Both the position numbers and the translations under genes were made by a program. Shown here in pieces: positions 49,435 to 63,900 of a DNA stretch of 64,000 nucleotides (its first letter is position 1; each line of letters begins with the position of its first letter). This stretch comes from Paramecium sonneborni (taxonomy: Eukaryota; Ciliophora; Oligohymenophorea; Peniculida; Parameciidae), in contig CAJJDN010000158.1 of assembly GCA_905182985.1 (NCBI GenBank), positions 123,527-187,526 of the forward strand, in the 5' to 3' direction. The notes under the pieces are model-generated. The model made no database searches and was not told the origin of the DNA. It saw only the letters and a program-made list of their open reading frames with translations.

Positions 49435-50825
49435 TTAATTATTAACTTATAATATATATGATTATTTCTAAATATTTTTTCATAAGTTCATAAACAATAT
49501 AAGTAATTCTTATTTATCTTAAAAAAATATTAATTAAAAGTTACCATATAGAGTAATTTTTTCAATCTCATAGAGTTTGACTTTTTTAGATTAGATATTT
49601 TATAAATGGGATTATATTTCTAATTTGATATTTATATTAAAATTCTTAATTTAAGTAAAGATTATTAGGTTTTGAAGAAGAAAACTTTATATTGTAGAGG
49701 AATTTATCTTAAACTCTCCTTAAAAATAGGTGATGAAGTTAATTAATTTATTCATAACTTTTATTATGCTTAAAAAACTAAATTTGATATTTTAAACTCT
49801 TTTTTAAAAACAATTAAATAAGGCTGGAAAGTTGTAACATCCTTGTGATCATTCTTAATAGATTTATCACCTACATCATTCAAAAGTTACCTCCATTCTT
49901 TTTTAAATATACAATTCCAAAACAAGACTTTAGCTCTATTTGTCTCAATTCTAAAATAAAAGAAATTCATAGAATTAGATATAAATTTTCAGATTATTAA
50001 ATTATCTCCTTTTATCACTATAAAGAAATTAAAAATAAAATTTAAATGATAATTCAATGTAATAAAAGTCTTACAAATATTAGATAAGATGAAAAATAGT
50101 TTTTTGGCAATTTCAGTTGATTAGTAGTATTCAAAAATTTATAGAATTTCCAACAATTTACCAAAATCTACAATTTATATTAGTATCCAAAATTTAATGT
50201 TACATTTTTTTCTTCTGTATTTAATATCTTTATAATAAGATGAACTTTCTAAAACCTAGACTCTCATTTTTAGATTCTTTTTTTTTTTGATTATTTTTAA
50301 GGAAAGGTCTTGGGATTGATATCTAAATCAGTCTAAATAAATAAATGATAAAATATACATTTATGAATTAATATTTAAATAACTAATATATCAATGCAAA
50401 ACATCCAGTATTTCCATAATCAGAGACTCAATATTTAAATAACTACAAAAAATCCGAAGACTGAATCATTTGAATGTCTTCAAAAAATTCAAGAAGTAAA
50501 TGAAATAAAATCTAAATAATAATAATGATCTAACTATTGAAAGAAATTTAAATTTATAATAATGAATTCCTAATATATATTTAGGAAGTAAATTAATAAT
50601 TTTATGTACGAGATAACAAAATCTAATATTAAATAAAGTTAAGTGATTGATGATATTAAAATAAGAATTATAAGTAAAATTATTTAATCAAAATCACTTT
50701 ATCATAAAATAAAAAGAAATATTGGAAAAGATTTAATAAATTAAAAGAGAATTCTAGAAAGGAAGATGTACTTTCACTAAAACTAAATGTTTGAGCTAAG
50801 ATTCGGGGATTAACATTAAATTATT
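49435..50825 (+). other. coding-like plus-strand segment, unresolved
   Basis: Around 49,690-50,290 two plus-strand frames look coding (IGDEVNQFIHNFYYAQKTKF; SFLKTIKQGWKVV) and could be joined by a 28-bp intron after GWKVV, giving IYHLHHSKVTSILFQ, which faintly resembles a WD40 strand. The full model could not be closed. The rest is A+T-rich. Confidence 0.25.
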
Positions 50826-51266
50826 ATGGAAATATATAATTCTTAAACTTTTGATTTATCTTCACCTACTGTTCTTAGAGATTTACTTTTTGCAAATAAT
50901 AAAACTATTAAAAAAACAAATATTTTCTTTATAATTATATCCAAATATGTTTTATTTTAGGATATAATTGTTTTGAAAAAACTATAGCAAGACTCAAAAT
51001 CAAAAAGATCATCTGAAAAAATCCAAATAAACTTTGTTTTAATAAGACATTTCAATCTGACGAATATCCAAATAGCAAAATAAGCTTAAACTATAGTTAA
51101 ATAAATCTTCATAATAATTTAATTGAATTATCTGTAAATAATGTTATTTAATTTATAATCTTTTATTATACCTATAAAATTCCTTCAACTAATTAAAATA
51201 AAATCCTATCCAAATTTGAACATTATTGATATTTTTAGATTAAGAAACATTAACTTTAATTGCTGA
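50826..51266 (+). CDS. hypothetical ORF
   Basis: 146 residues, no intron in the simplest reading. It starts MEIYNSQTFDLSSPTVLRDL and continues with hydrophobic and Gln-rich helices (INFVLIRHFNLTNIQ). It may be only the first exon of a longer gene. No family. Confidence 0.3.
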
Positions 51267-51518
51267 CAGATATAAATAAGCATTGCAATATACATTCATT
51301 TTAGAATAGTGCTAATACTTTATGGAAAAACATTGTTCTAAATATATCTAAAGTAATAAATTTAATTTCGAGCTTCCTTCGAACAATTTTTTACTCTAGA
51401 CAGACGAATAAACTTAATGATATCTTATTTTCATTAATGATTAGACACAATTTCTAAAGCTAATTATTAAATTAATAATTGAAATTAAAATCTTTGATTT
51501 AAAAGTTTTTTCATGCTA

Positions 51519-54500
51519 TCATACTTACCTATTATTTTAATTATTTTTCATTTTCTTATCTCTTTATGAATGATGTTATACTATATAATTTAATTTTCCA
51601 CTTAGATCAATTTATTTATCTTTTCTTGTAATTATACTTACATAATCATCAATTTCAAAAAATATTAAATAAGACGTTATTGATAACAAGTCATATGCTT
51701 AAAAATATATTTAGTGTAGTCTACTATGATTAATATTATAAAAGATTGAGTGTTTCTAAAACAATCTAACTTTCACCAGAAACTGAAGAAATTACAGATA
51801 AAGAAATTGCTCGAATCATAAATATGATTTATTGGATTTTTAAGCGTTTATAGGTGTTTATCTTATTTATTCAGATATTATTTTTGGTGGTTAGCGAGTA
51901 ATTTATTCAATAAGATAAAAGAGTGTTTGATTACTTTGGTTATTGTGTATTGAAATTATAAACTTATATTAATTATAATAATTTATTGATTCAGTTAAAC
52001 CAAAAGAACTGGTTTTGTTTAATATTATGGAAATATTTCAATTACAATTTAATATAAATGGTTTGGTTAGAAATATTAATATTGATTATTTAAAAAATAA
52101 GCAAACTCCTACTAAACTGATTAAAGATCAAATGAAATTTCTTAAATTGAAGTTATTGTTATATTATAATGCTAAGAATCCAAGTCATCAATAAAATATT
52201 AAATAGCTTTTAGTCTTTTATTACTTAATTGCTACATTTTACTTTTAATCAAATGTAATCTCAATAAGCTGCAGAGCAAATTGTTAATCAGTTTCATGCG
52301 GGGTTTTTTAGAGTAAACACATTCAGATTCTCTGTTTATCTTATTTAAAGAAGATTATTATGAATTTTAACTATTTACAACTGTATCATTTTTATAAGAT
52401 TCTTCAGTAGAGCTAGAATCAAGATCATCATTTTAGTTATTTTACAAATATTAATTTTTCTGGATGGAATAATCTATCACATTTAAGACATATTCCTTTT
52501 TAGCAAATTAGACAATTCTCTATACATTAAAATTAGCATTCTAAAACATTAATCATATGGTTAATCATTTTAATCATCACAGACTTCATATTCATCAATT
52601 ATAATTCAATCTCCACAAATAGGATACAAAAATGTTAATTAAATAAAAATCCAATTTAATTTAAACAATCATTACTAAAAGCATCAAAATACAATCCTAT
52701 TATATCTTCACATAATGTTTATAGTTCACAAATACCTTTGGATTATGCATCTATTAAAGTACACTCATTACAAACACCATCGATACATCTTGTATTAATA
52801 ATTACAATTATCATTATCAATGAATTAGATTCTGATCATCACACTATTCTAGATCCTCAGTTATGCCTTTTCCACATTCGGAGATACAAGTGAAGTCATA
52901 CTCACAAGTAATTTTAATACAATTTAAGTATTCATTCAAATAATATCCACAGTTGCATAACTAACAAACTCTTTAAATACAATTAATACAAGTCTCTTAA
53001 CATTTTGATTAGCATTTATATTCAATTAAATTAAATGCTTAAGAAAATTCAACCAAATATGCAATTGAAACATTATTAACTACAAGAATATTTACAATAA
53101 TAACAACTATCAAATTCTATATAAATATTATCTTCATCATGAGTTATTATTCCATCTCAGCCTATAAATATATAATAATTAATATTATTTCCATTTTTAC
53201 ATTGATAACAATGATCTTCAAAATATAATTCACATAATTTTGGAATTTTAAACATACAACTTAATATATTTCACACTGTTCATCATGTGTAAGTATTCTA
53301 TTACCACAATATGAAATGCAAGAAAAATTCTCATCTAGGTAATAACCACTTTGACAACTTATACAATTATATTCATCACAAGTTACACAATAGTCAACTT
53401 ATTAATATTTAGAAAATGGATAATAAATATCTTTAGTAAATTTCTGCAACCTTTAAATGGTAATATAAATATAACTCTTGTATCGCATAGATAACCAACT
53501 GGGATCTCCACAAATCGGTTTCCATAATTTTTGATCATTAAGATAATATCCAGTCGCATAACATTAAAATTTACAAAAGGTATTGCACCATCATCATAAA
53601 TTGTATTGCCATCATCACATAGTTCTGAAAAGTACCCTGAAGTATCTTTAGCAACTTTACCGTATCCACTTATGTTGCTACAGTAATAAGAAAAAGGAAC
53701 TAAACCAGATTGACATTTTAAGCATTTATTGGTAGTAGAAAGAAAAGAAGAACAACCAGCTCTACGGAAATATCTAAAATCCTTGCAACTGTCTGTATGG
53801 CTAAAATTACCATCCTCACGTTATTCACTTCCAACTAAAATCAAATCTCGGCATAATTTTTAACATTACCAAGTTATTGAATCTATATATCACACACCAA
53901 TTGCACATTCAAAACATTGTCCTTTTATACACTCTGTGCTGTGCATGAAGGTTAACATTAATATTTACAATTAAAAAATCCATCATATTAAATAGTATTT
54001 CCATCACATTCTTCTAATCCTGTAATAATTTAATCTCCACAAATATAGTGGTCGATTAATTACATGACTAACAATGAATAAGACAATAAAATTAACAATT
54101 ATCTTAGCATTACTCATATCCTTTTATTGATGTATCTCCATAAATAGGTTGACACTCTCAAGATACTAATTGAAATCAAGAATTACAAGTAATAATAATA
54201 TGCCATATTTATTAATTACTATTAAATTATTTGAACTTTGACTTGCGATGAATCTTCAGTATCTGGACAATCTATAATTATAATTATTCTATTTACTTGT
54301 GCAAATATTACTTGATTCATAATAACCAGGTTGATAAGGACATTTTAACCCTTTTAATATTCTATTTAAAGTAGAATCACATATTGAACAAACATTAATT
54401 GTGGTTCTAAAGCATGTTAAGGAAGATGAATGACAACAAACACATATTTTTTGCATTATTATAAGCCTATCCTATTGGAAATTTACATGTTGATCCAACT

Positions 54501-55861
54501 TTTTCAAAATTTCAAATATTATAGCAAATTAAACACTGATTAGAAGTCGGTCCATCACAAGTTTTATAAAATTTATGGAATAACTAACATTAAGGATTTT
54601 ATACAATTGAATTATAACCATAAATACAATTGCATACGATCAATTTTTGATGTACAAGTTAAAACAAGATAATGGACAATTCAAATATCTTACAGATTCT
54701 TTATCATAATATTAGTTGATCAGACATTCTGCTTAAGAAAATTTAATAATATTAGCATTATAAGTTATAAGTGCTGTTCCATAAAATATTATTATCTGAT
54801 GTTTATCTGATCCTTTTAAAAAGTTTGTTCCATTTTGAGAGATTAAAGTATATTATTCAGGGTTGATGGCAGCATTTATATATTCTTTCATTAAATATTA
54901 AGAGTCTAAATATATTAATATAAGATAAAAGGAGTTTGTTACATCATCTAATTCTTAACAATAAGATCCACTGAATTTTTAACTTAATGGGCAAATCTTT
55001 ATTTAAAATATCTTTAGATTCCAGAATTGTATTTAAATACACCGTAATATATATAGGTTTATCAACTTATTATAGATCATATCTCAATGACCATTTCAAA
55101 TTTTCTTCATTAGGATAAGACAAAGGAAGATAACCTCCTTATGATAATAACTATCATGTTAATTAAAAATAAATACTTGGAAATTTTTAACAAAATCCAT
55201 CTTACTACAAAGCTTCTTCCATTTTACAAGTAAATTGGCATTCTGTGTTCTTCCAATAGTACTAATTAGATGAACAAATATTGTTTTTTTGTGATCCATA
55301 ATAGCAACTTATTCATTAATTGTAGTTTGGACCTACACATTATTTAAATGATGGATAACATATAATTTTTAGCCTTGAAAAATAGCACTGCTAATTGAAT
55401 CCTATCCAGTATCAATATTAGAGGATTTAACTGCTATAACATCTAGAATTGGATTTTATGTTACAATTGTAAAATTCACAGTTCTAACTTCAAAGGGATA
55501 ATATCATAAAATCCAGTTGTTATTAATTAAGTTGAAGGACTAGAGTTGATATATGTATATGAAAATGATCCTATCATAAATTTTACAGTTTGAGATGACC
55601 ATGTGAATGATACTAATATTATTTATTATATCATCAAAAAATAAATTAAAGTAATATAACTTGTAACAGGGATAGTACATGTAATAAAATTGCAGTAGTA
55701 TAAGTTGATGGCAAACGGAATTCTTAACAGTAATAATATATATCTGATCCATTGTATGTTGTAAATTTTATAATTCGATGTTATGTAGCTTTCTAGATTA
55801 CCCATTATGAATTTGAATTATCAAATATGGCAACAAGGAGATAAATAACAGAAATAGACAT
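51519..55861 (-). CDS. large Cys-rich surface protein (DUF4215-like repeats), exons approximate
   Basis: Long minus-strand gene with unresolved introns. It begins with a signal peptide (MSISVIYLLVAIFDNSNS). A beta-rich ectodomain follows (VSFTWSSQTVKFMIGSFSYT), then from ~54.9 to 52.4 kb a string of Cys-rich modules, for example CDDGNTIYDDG, VTCDEYNCISCQSGYYLDEN and ECQFQCIENCLICQKGICLK. These resemble ciliate growth-factor-receptor-like/DUF4215 (CGDG..CDDGN..DGC) domains. Downstream is a non-Cys region (KPVLLVQLNQQIIIINISLQ) and a charged C-terminus (EIDDYVSIITRKDKQIDLSG). Such proteins are typically cell-surface glycoproteins. At 52606-52608 a TGA sits in one CGD module (CGD-stop-IIIDEYEVC), so the gene may be broken or an intron missed there. 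Both ends are approximate. Confidence 0.5.
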
Positions 55862-56763
55862 AAATAAAATATAGAGTAAATAATTGATAAAATAAACAAA
55901 TTCATCATTCCAATAGTAGAAATTAAAGATTTTTGCAATTTTTAATATGAATGAAAATTTTATAAAATTTTTAAACTATAAGGAGGCATAAAATATAGAT
56001 TTAAAATGTTGAAATAAAATGATTAGTACATAACTTTTTGAAACAACTTTAAATTACTCATTAAGAAATTTGAAAGATTAAATAAAATTAAAAGGAGTTA
56101 ATTATTACAATAATTATTTTCTTTATTTATTTTTGATAACCAATAAATTATATTAACTCTAAAGAAAAAACAATATAATCAAACGATATCAATAGAATTC
56201 TATATTTACTAATGAATTATAAAATAGATAAAACGTGATACAAAAAAATGAGATATTTAATCTCTTCTTTAAAGCTTTTCAGAAAACGTCACTTTAGCTA
56301 TATAGAATAAAAATTCTACAATTTGAGTAAATCACTTTTTGCTCTGTAATAGTATAATTATGATCATATAAATTATCATTAGCATGAAATTTGTATCTAT
56401 AATTTATAATGCATTTAAATAACTTAAGAATTGAAAATAGACTAAAATATAATGATTTATATTTAAAAATATCATCATGTCAAAATTCAGGATGTTGTTA
56501 AAAGAAAAATGCTTAAAGAATTAATAATATTAAAAAAGAAGTAAATTCAAATTTGTATAATTTTTTCTTCTAAATGTTTTTCCAATTTAGAACGCTATAC
56601 ATTAAAAAATAATTTAGAAACTTGAATAAAAAGTTTTAAATATAAATGTTTTATTTCTACCATTCATGATGATTCTTAATTAGGATTAATTAAATATATG
56701 TGCTTAAGTGTTTTAAAATTTATCAAATTATTTCTTAATAATGTAAATATATATATAATTATT
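55862..56763. other. intergenic, no gene seen
   Basis: About 900 bp upstream of two divergent genes (Cys-rich minus, unresolved plus). It should hold both promoters. Nothing else recognised. Confidence 0.4.
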
Positions 56764-57853
56764 ATGCAATAAGAAAATCAAAGGCTCAATGATAAAGAAA
56801 GAAAATAGTTAATTTCAAAGCAAGTGAATAATTTTATTTATTAATTTAGTAAATCAAGATTAATAGAAAATTAGGAGCAGCTCTTAAAATAAAAGTGGGG
56901 TACATTTTAGAGCTATTATTTCTCTTTCAATTTAAACAGGGTAGACTATTATGTTATAAAACTCAAACATATTCTTCTTATAATAATTACTGTTCATTAA
57001 ACATAGGGAATTATTCTAAGATGAATCAGATATTAATTGATTTAAGAACAGTTTGAAAAAGTACAAAACTTACAAGTATGCTTAAAACTAAAATGTATTT
57101 TCAAATTAAAAAATGAAATTTTTAACAGAGATAAGCTAATAAAATATGAGTTAATTAATTATATACTTATGGAACTTGCAATAATTTACTCTTGCATGTT
57201 GTATTACATTAAACATATTTTAATAAAAATGTATTTTCAATTTTAACTTCTAAAAAAGCGATGTATAAAGCTAAATTTGTTTTGAATAATAAAGTTATAG
57301 AATATTATTAAATTCATGTAATCAAATAAATAAATAAGTAAAAAAACAAATATAAGAATAGGGTAGAGATTAATTAAAATTAAAGATAATCATTAAGTAA
57401 AAATTCCTGAAATTGAGAATTTTAAATATACATAATACACATCTTAACATTGAAGATAATGATTTGGTTTAAGGCTTTATATTTACATCTAAATTTATTG
57501 ATGAGGAAAATGATTTAGATGCTGAAAAATACCATCAAATACAAAATTAGAATTCTATAAAAAAGAATAAAAAGTAATAAATAATAATGAAGATGAGACA
57601 AAAAATTTATGATTTTAATAAAAAGCTTTAACAAATCAATTTTCTTATTCCGATAAAAATAATTTGTTTAAATTTCCAATAATTTTAGATGAACCTGAAC
57701 ATAGTCTATATAGAGAATATAATTCTAGATTTAATTTTTTTTAATTTTAAGAAAATTGATCTAAATACAATTAGAATTGCTTATAAAAGTGAACGAACAA
57801 CTTCTTAAGATAAAAAGATTTTAAATTAGCAAGAAATATTGTAAAAAATATGA
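56764..57853 (+). CDS. probable membrane-associated protein gene, exons unresolved
   Basis: Starts plausibly at ATG 56764 (MQQENQRLNDKERKQLISKQ). The second half, from about 57,035, is a continuous open frame to TGA 57851-57853, mixing hydrophobic stretches (QLIIYLWNLQQFTLACCITL) with charged Gln-rich ones (CNQINKQVKKQIQEQGRDQL; DNDLVQGFIFTSKFIDEEND). A frame change near 57,025 needs at least one intron I could not place. No family. Confidence 0.4.
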
Positions 57854-60800
57854 TTAAAAAATAGATTAGAAATTATTTAGTTGTAATTTCAATCTAAAAT
57901 AAGTATTCTTTGCAGTAATATAATATTTTATCAATTTATAGATGAAAGCCATGATTATCCAATTTGCCTTTGGAGAAAACCTTTATGTAAAAAATCCTCT
58001 TTCTATTTCAATATATTATATATCACATCATCCTCCATTCTCTTTTAGTTTATAGACGGAAAAAGACATATAAAAATTCATCAAAAATAAAAGAGCTACT
58101 TTATAACTGAAAAATTCAATGTACTTTCTTTTCAAAACATTAATCTGGTACTGATTCTTATGTGGTTCAATATTAATTATAAAGCTTTCTGATGTTAAAA
58201 TCTAATTTAGAATCAGAAAATTCAAAGAGAACAGATAGAATAATTTATAAAGAGAAATGCATAAAGCATAAACTGAAAAGATATCATTAGGGTTACTTTA
58301 TAGACAAGCTTCAAGGTAATTAAAATATAATTTTATTGACAATAATTTGAATAAAACTTGATTCAAATATTTTAAAATAATAGTATAAATAATCAGTATT
58401 ACAAAATTATGAAATCATTTATATCAAAAGTATCTGTTGAATAGCATTATTAGGAATTCAATTGGATATAAAATATAAAATGTTATTGGATCTATTTTAA
58501 TAATATTATCATCATAATAGGTAGTGAGTATTATTATTAAATTTATTACTAATAGGGCTGTCAATTCTAATACTAACTTCCAAATTTTTTTCTTTTCAAC
58601 TTCACTTCAATAACTTAACTTCATTTCTTCTCTTGGAATCATAATAATATTTCGCATCTAATATTTGTACGTAGAGCAAAAATTAAATTTTAATTTCCCA
58701 TTATTCACATTAATAAAAGTGAAAATTATGCATGTTAACCAAAAAAGAAATTATGCAATTTAAATTAATAATGTATAAATTCCAAAAATGAAAAATGGTT
58801 AAATCATTAAATTAGTAATTACAATAAAAAAAGAGTTATGTTTCAAAGAACATATCAAGAATCAAGATCATTATATTAATCTCTATAAATAAAGCAATAC
58901 GCATGATTACATATCATAGTTAGGGATGGGTATAATAAACTCTTAAAAAAAACAGAAGAAGCCATTCTTCACATTTTTCAAAAACAAAATACAAATCTTA
59001 TTAAATGAAAAACATATTTCATCATACCATTTATAATGGCATTATTCATATTTATCAAAATTCTTAATATCTACTAAATGGTAAAAAACCATGAGATTTG
59101 CATTTTCTATTAGGACAGGCTCTAATATTATATTAATATATCTAAACTATCTAAACCACCCTTCAAATAATTTTTTAAATGTAATATCACTATATCTATC
59201 TAAAATCTTTTGTTCGCTAATTGAACCTCGATGATCTTTAATTAAAATAGGTTTATTGCAATGATAATTCAAACAATTAAAGTTTTATTTTAAGAATTTT
59301 TCTGGATTTTATTCAAGCCTACAAATATAGCATTATTTGCATTCACAACATTTCCCAATAATTATGGTATATGTATTGTCTATCGAATTAATTTTTTAAA
59401 ATCATGAAAATTTATGTAATTGGAAATAAATAAAGATTTTTACTAACTGTTATTAAATATAAAATATTAAATAATAAAAATATCATTAATAAAGATGCTA
59501 TTAACTAAAACATATATTAATTTTAAGAGGATTATTAAAGATTAATTAAAATGATGATTATAATAGGACCTTAAAGCTACATTAATAGTTATAACTTAAA
59601 AATATATAAATGCAAATCAATAAATTATGATTTACTATTAAAAACTGATAGTTTTAGCTGATGCTAATATTTATATTTAATAGATATAACTGATATTAAA
59701 ATATATTATATTTAGATCTGTTATTTAGATTTTAGAATATTGATTTAAACTATTTTTTAAATTTTGTTTTATAGTTTTGAATAATATTCGGTATTATATC
59801 TCTGTATTATAATTGCATAAAAATAGCTTTAATATCATCTGATGATGCCTGTAACCTACAATAATTATTATGATATTTGGAGGATAGTTTTCTTATGTAT
59901 AATTCCAATTAAAAAAATCTCCTGGTTGTTTAGACCTTAATTTAATCTAAACAATTAACCTTGTACTCTTAATTCAAGTAATTCTCCTCTATATGCAATT
60001 CCCATTAAAATACAGAATCAAGAGCATTGATTCATATAAATGACAGCATTCAATACTTACATAGTTGTACTCTCTCATCTTTAAAGCAATTATTTTTTTA
60101 ATCAACTTTTTTAATTTAGCTTGCCAATTTCTCTATTACACTAATTGGCATATACCTCATGGATTAATATTTAAGTAGAATTTCAAATATGACATTTTTA
60201 TTGAGTATTTGAAATATTTTTTCAATTATTAAAATAGAGAAAATCATAATTCTGAAATATTGAAGAAATGATAATACTTAAGTAATTAAAGTTTCTATAA
60301 AAGTTTTTGCACAATTATTAAGACTTTTTATAGCAATTTCTTTTTATTATTAAAAGTATATTGATAAATGGATTATTAAGAAATAATAGAATATATTGGA
60401 AATTAAAATGTATTTAAAATCTAGTTTAAATTTATTCCCTCATGATTATTCATCTAAAGGAATACTGTCATTAAATCAATCGTTTTATTGAAAATTGTTA
60501 TCCTGAACTATGATGACTTTATAATATGATACTCATGTGATTGTTTTTGTCAAAATTACTATTATGCTTTTGATTAAAAAATTAAAATTCTTCTAAAGAT
60601 TAGATAAATTTTGAGAAAAAAGTTTGAAAATGGTTAAAATTATTCTTTTCAAATTAAAATAAAAAACAAAATTTTTTTTTATGTGATTCTTTATAATAAA
60701 TTAAGATTAATGGTGGATGAAATTAATTTGAAAAATAAATTATACTTTTCATCCTTTTATTCTATTGATACAAAAGCAATAATTTCTTATGATAATCAAT

Positions 60801-60937
60801 TGATGACTTAATTCTGATTTTAATTTTGAAATATTAAAATTTAATTTAAAATAATTTTAATAGGTAAATATAACAAATTTTTAATTCAACCCTTTCATAA
60901 TATTTAAAACAGTCACTAAAAAACATTTTTAAATTGT
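57854..60937. other. A+T-rich interval, one coding-like minus-strand fragment
   Basis: No gene resolved over ~3 kb. On the minus strand near 59,830-60,070 a fragment reads coding-like (FCILMGIAYRGELLELRVQG; QEIFLIGIIHKKTILQI) with an in-frame TGA just before it. The rest shows nothing recognisable. Confidence 0.3.
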
Positions 60938-63900
60938 TCAATGTAACATTGGATTTTCTTGCCTAATTAATTGAAAACCCTTATCCGTATCATCCTTATA
61001 AGGCTTTTATCTAGTAAATATTTATAATGGACACTTTATTAATTAACTGATTCTCTAATTGATTATAAATGTATATATATTTAAATTTATTCACTCATCA
61101 AATTTATTTTGCAAATACAGATCCGAAATTAATTGATATTGGCCTAGTTCTTTAGCTTGAAATTGTATGGCTTTTGAATCTTATATAATTAAACAGTTAC
61201 AATTGTCTTCCAAAATCGATTTGAATGCAACAATTTTCTCAATTTTTCTATATTAATTTTAGCCTTTTCTTCTTTATATCTAAAGTAAATTAATTTTTGT
61301 TCCAAATACTTTGAGATTTTAGAAGAAGATTTTAAAGTCTTAAATGCTAATACTAGTAACGATAATATCATTAATCTATATTTCTAATAATAAACTCTAA
61401 AAATGTTAATAATGAATCTATAACTCAATATTATGCTGTCTAAAATAATAAAAGTCTGAATGATTATTTGAGTATTATTTTACTCTAATTATAAATTAAT
61501 GTAATTTATAGCTGCTAAAAATATAGCAATTTAACACAACTGACTACTTTAAATGTCTAAATTATTGAATTTTGTTATGATATACGGTTTATAGTTTAAA
61601 GCCAATAATTAATATATTAATAAGCAAAGTCCTAATAAGGATGCTTTGAAAAATATATCAGTTTCAAAATAGATAATTATAATAATTATTATGGTTTTTT
61701 TCCATAATTTGATTATTTCCCAAAAATAGTTTTATTTTGTATATTCATTAAATAAGTATCCTATGTTTCTTCGAAATTTGATTTTGTTATGCTATTCTCG
61801 ATTGATGTACAAAATAAATAATAATGATAATGGCAGAATCAATCCAATTAATGAAGATCCTGGGATTACAAATGCTTATATCCATTTAATATGATTTTAT
61901 GACCCATAAATTAAGGATACATCACCTTAAATATAATCTAAATTGGATATTTTTCTTACAGCCAGAATTGAAAAAAATCTATTATAAAAATTAAACATTT
62001 ACTAATTTATTAAAGATGCATAATTTTAGATATATAAATATAAAATTGTAATTGACATGATTCTGCTATAAAATGTTGATTTTTTCAATTAGGAGAATAG
62101 ATAAAATCCAATGAAGATAAAAAAAATCTAAACAACTATTAGTCCTAACATGACTAAAATTCTGCTGTAAATTAATTCAATTCCTTATATTTCAACTAGA
62201 AAACATTCAAAATAATTAGCCATAAAATATGAGGTATCATTAGTCCATTTTACAAAGTTCAAAGAAAAAGATAATTTTATATTAAATGTAAAAATAAGTG
62301 AAAAAATCCACATATAATTAAGATATAACTTAAGTAAAATACTTTAATGATCTAAAAATAAATAAATAATTTTACCTTAATTAAGTTTAAACAAAATTTC
62401 AGTATGTTTTTATCTCAACTTCAGTGATGCAAATAGTTAATTTGATTTTTCAATACTATTTATAGTTATTAAAGCTGAAAGAATAGCCCTAACATAAATT
62501 TAAATAAAATTTACCAAATTGAAATGATACAGAAGGCTATTAACCTTTATGAAAACAATTAACATTATTAACAATCCAGAGATTGTTAGTTTTTAAAGAA
62601 TTATCCCTCTCCTCTTATATTATATCTATCACATTCTTCACACAATCCTCCAATGTGTCCCTTAAAACAAAGATCATCTCCTAAATCCCATCCACCTTAA
62701 CAATGAATTGGATTTTTATAACACAATTCTACAAAGTCAGATATTTAATTTGGCCTCCAAAATCCAGGCTTTAATTATATTTTATTAGAAGTTATAGCAT
62801 CAAATTTATTTTTATCAAATATTGAACATTTTGTAGTATTATATGTCACAGAATAAAATCCTTATTCGGATTTACATTTTTGACAACCTTAAAAAATATA
62901 AAATTCCCCCAATTAACATAAGAAACTGTTAACTCTCATCCTATATGATAATTAAACTTCTTAATTTTGTGTGCTACATTAAATAATTATTTCGTAAATT
63001 TTATCATCCTACTTATATGGATCAAAATTAAACTCTACAGAACTAAGATTAAAACTTTTTGAATCTTAATTAAAACTTATTTATGATATTTTATTAGATT
63101 CTACAACTTTTTGCAATAACTTATCATAAATTTATTAATTAATATCACAAGTAGAATTTAAAAAGCTTATCTATTGTTCATTTCTACTATTTTTAAATAA
63201 TATTGCAAATTAATAAATATAAGATTAATATTATTAAATCTAATAATTATAAAGTTAGTAATTATATATTTATTAACCACTAGGTATAAATAAAAAGTTT
63301 GTTGAAATAACACTTTGTTAAGATATAATTTTAAAAGGCTTTAATTGTAAGACTGAATAAGAGTTATTTTCAATTATTTATTATTGTGAATGCATTTCTT
63401 ACCCATTTATTTATAAAGTTAATCTCCTCGGTAATTCATTAATATTATTTGTAGGTAATTTAGCGCTATTAAATAAAAGTAAAGATTAGATAAAGTTATT
63501 TTAATTTAAACTACTATTTCCTCCTAAATATATACCTCCAGCTTCTTCTGCTTTATTATGGCAAATAATAGAAGATTAAATGATAAATCTTCCAGTGCCT
63601 TCTTCAAAGTAGAAACCACCTCCTTTTAAAGTAGCATTATTATTAAGCACTTTTGAATTTTATATATTGACTTTTAAATTTTAGACTGAAATACCAGATC
63701 CTTATCTTCCATTGTTAGAAATAAAGTTCGAATTATCTATTAATAATTTACTTTTAATCATTTCATCTGATCTAGCTAACAAACAACCATGATTTTAGAT
63801 ATAGTTGTTCATACAATATAATTAGGAGATAAAAGCTTTTTTAATATCATTTAATTCTAAATAAAGTAAACCATTCTAACAAAATTAACAGTTATTATTT

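Noticed and set aside
51700..52290. Plus-strand gene with protein-like sequence
   Set aside because: The opposite strand is open over the same stretch and continues the Cys-rich gene with a better composition, so the plus-strand reading was judged to be the shadow. The choice is not certain.
55540..55752. 70-codon minus-strand ORF
   Set aside because: It is an out-of-frame reading inside the Cys-rich surface protein gene.
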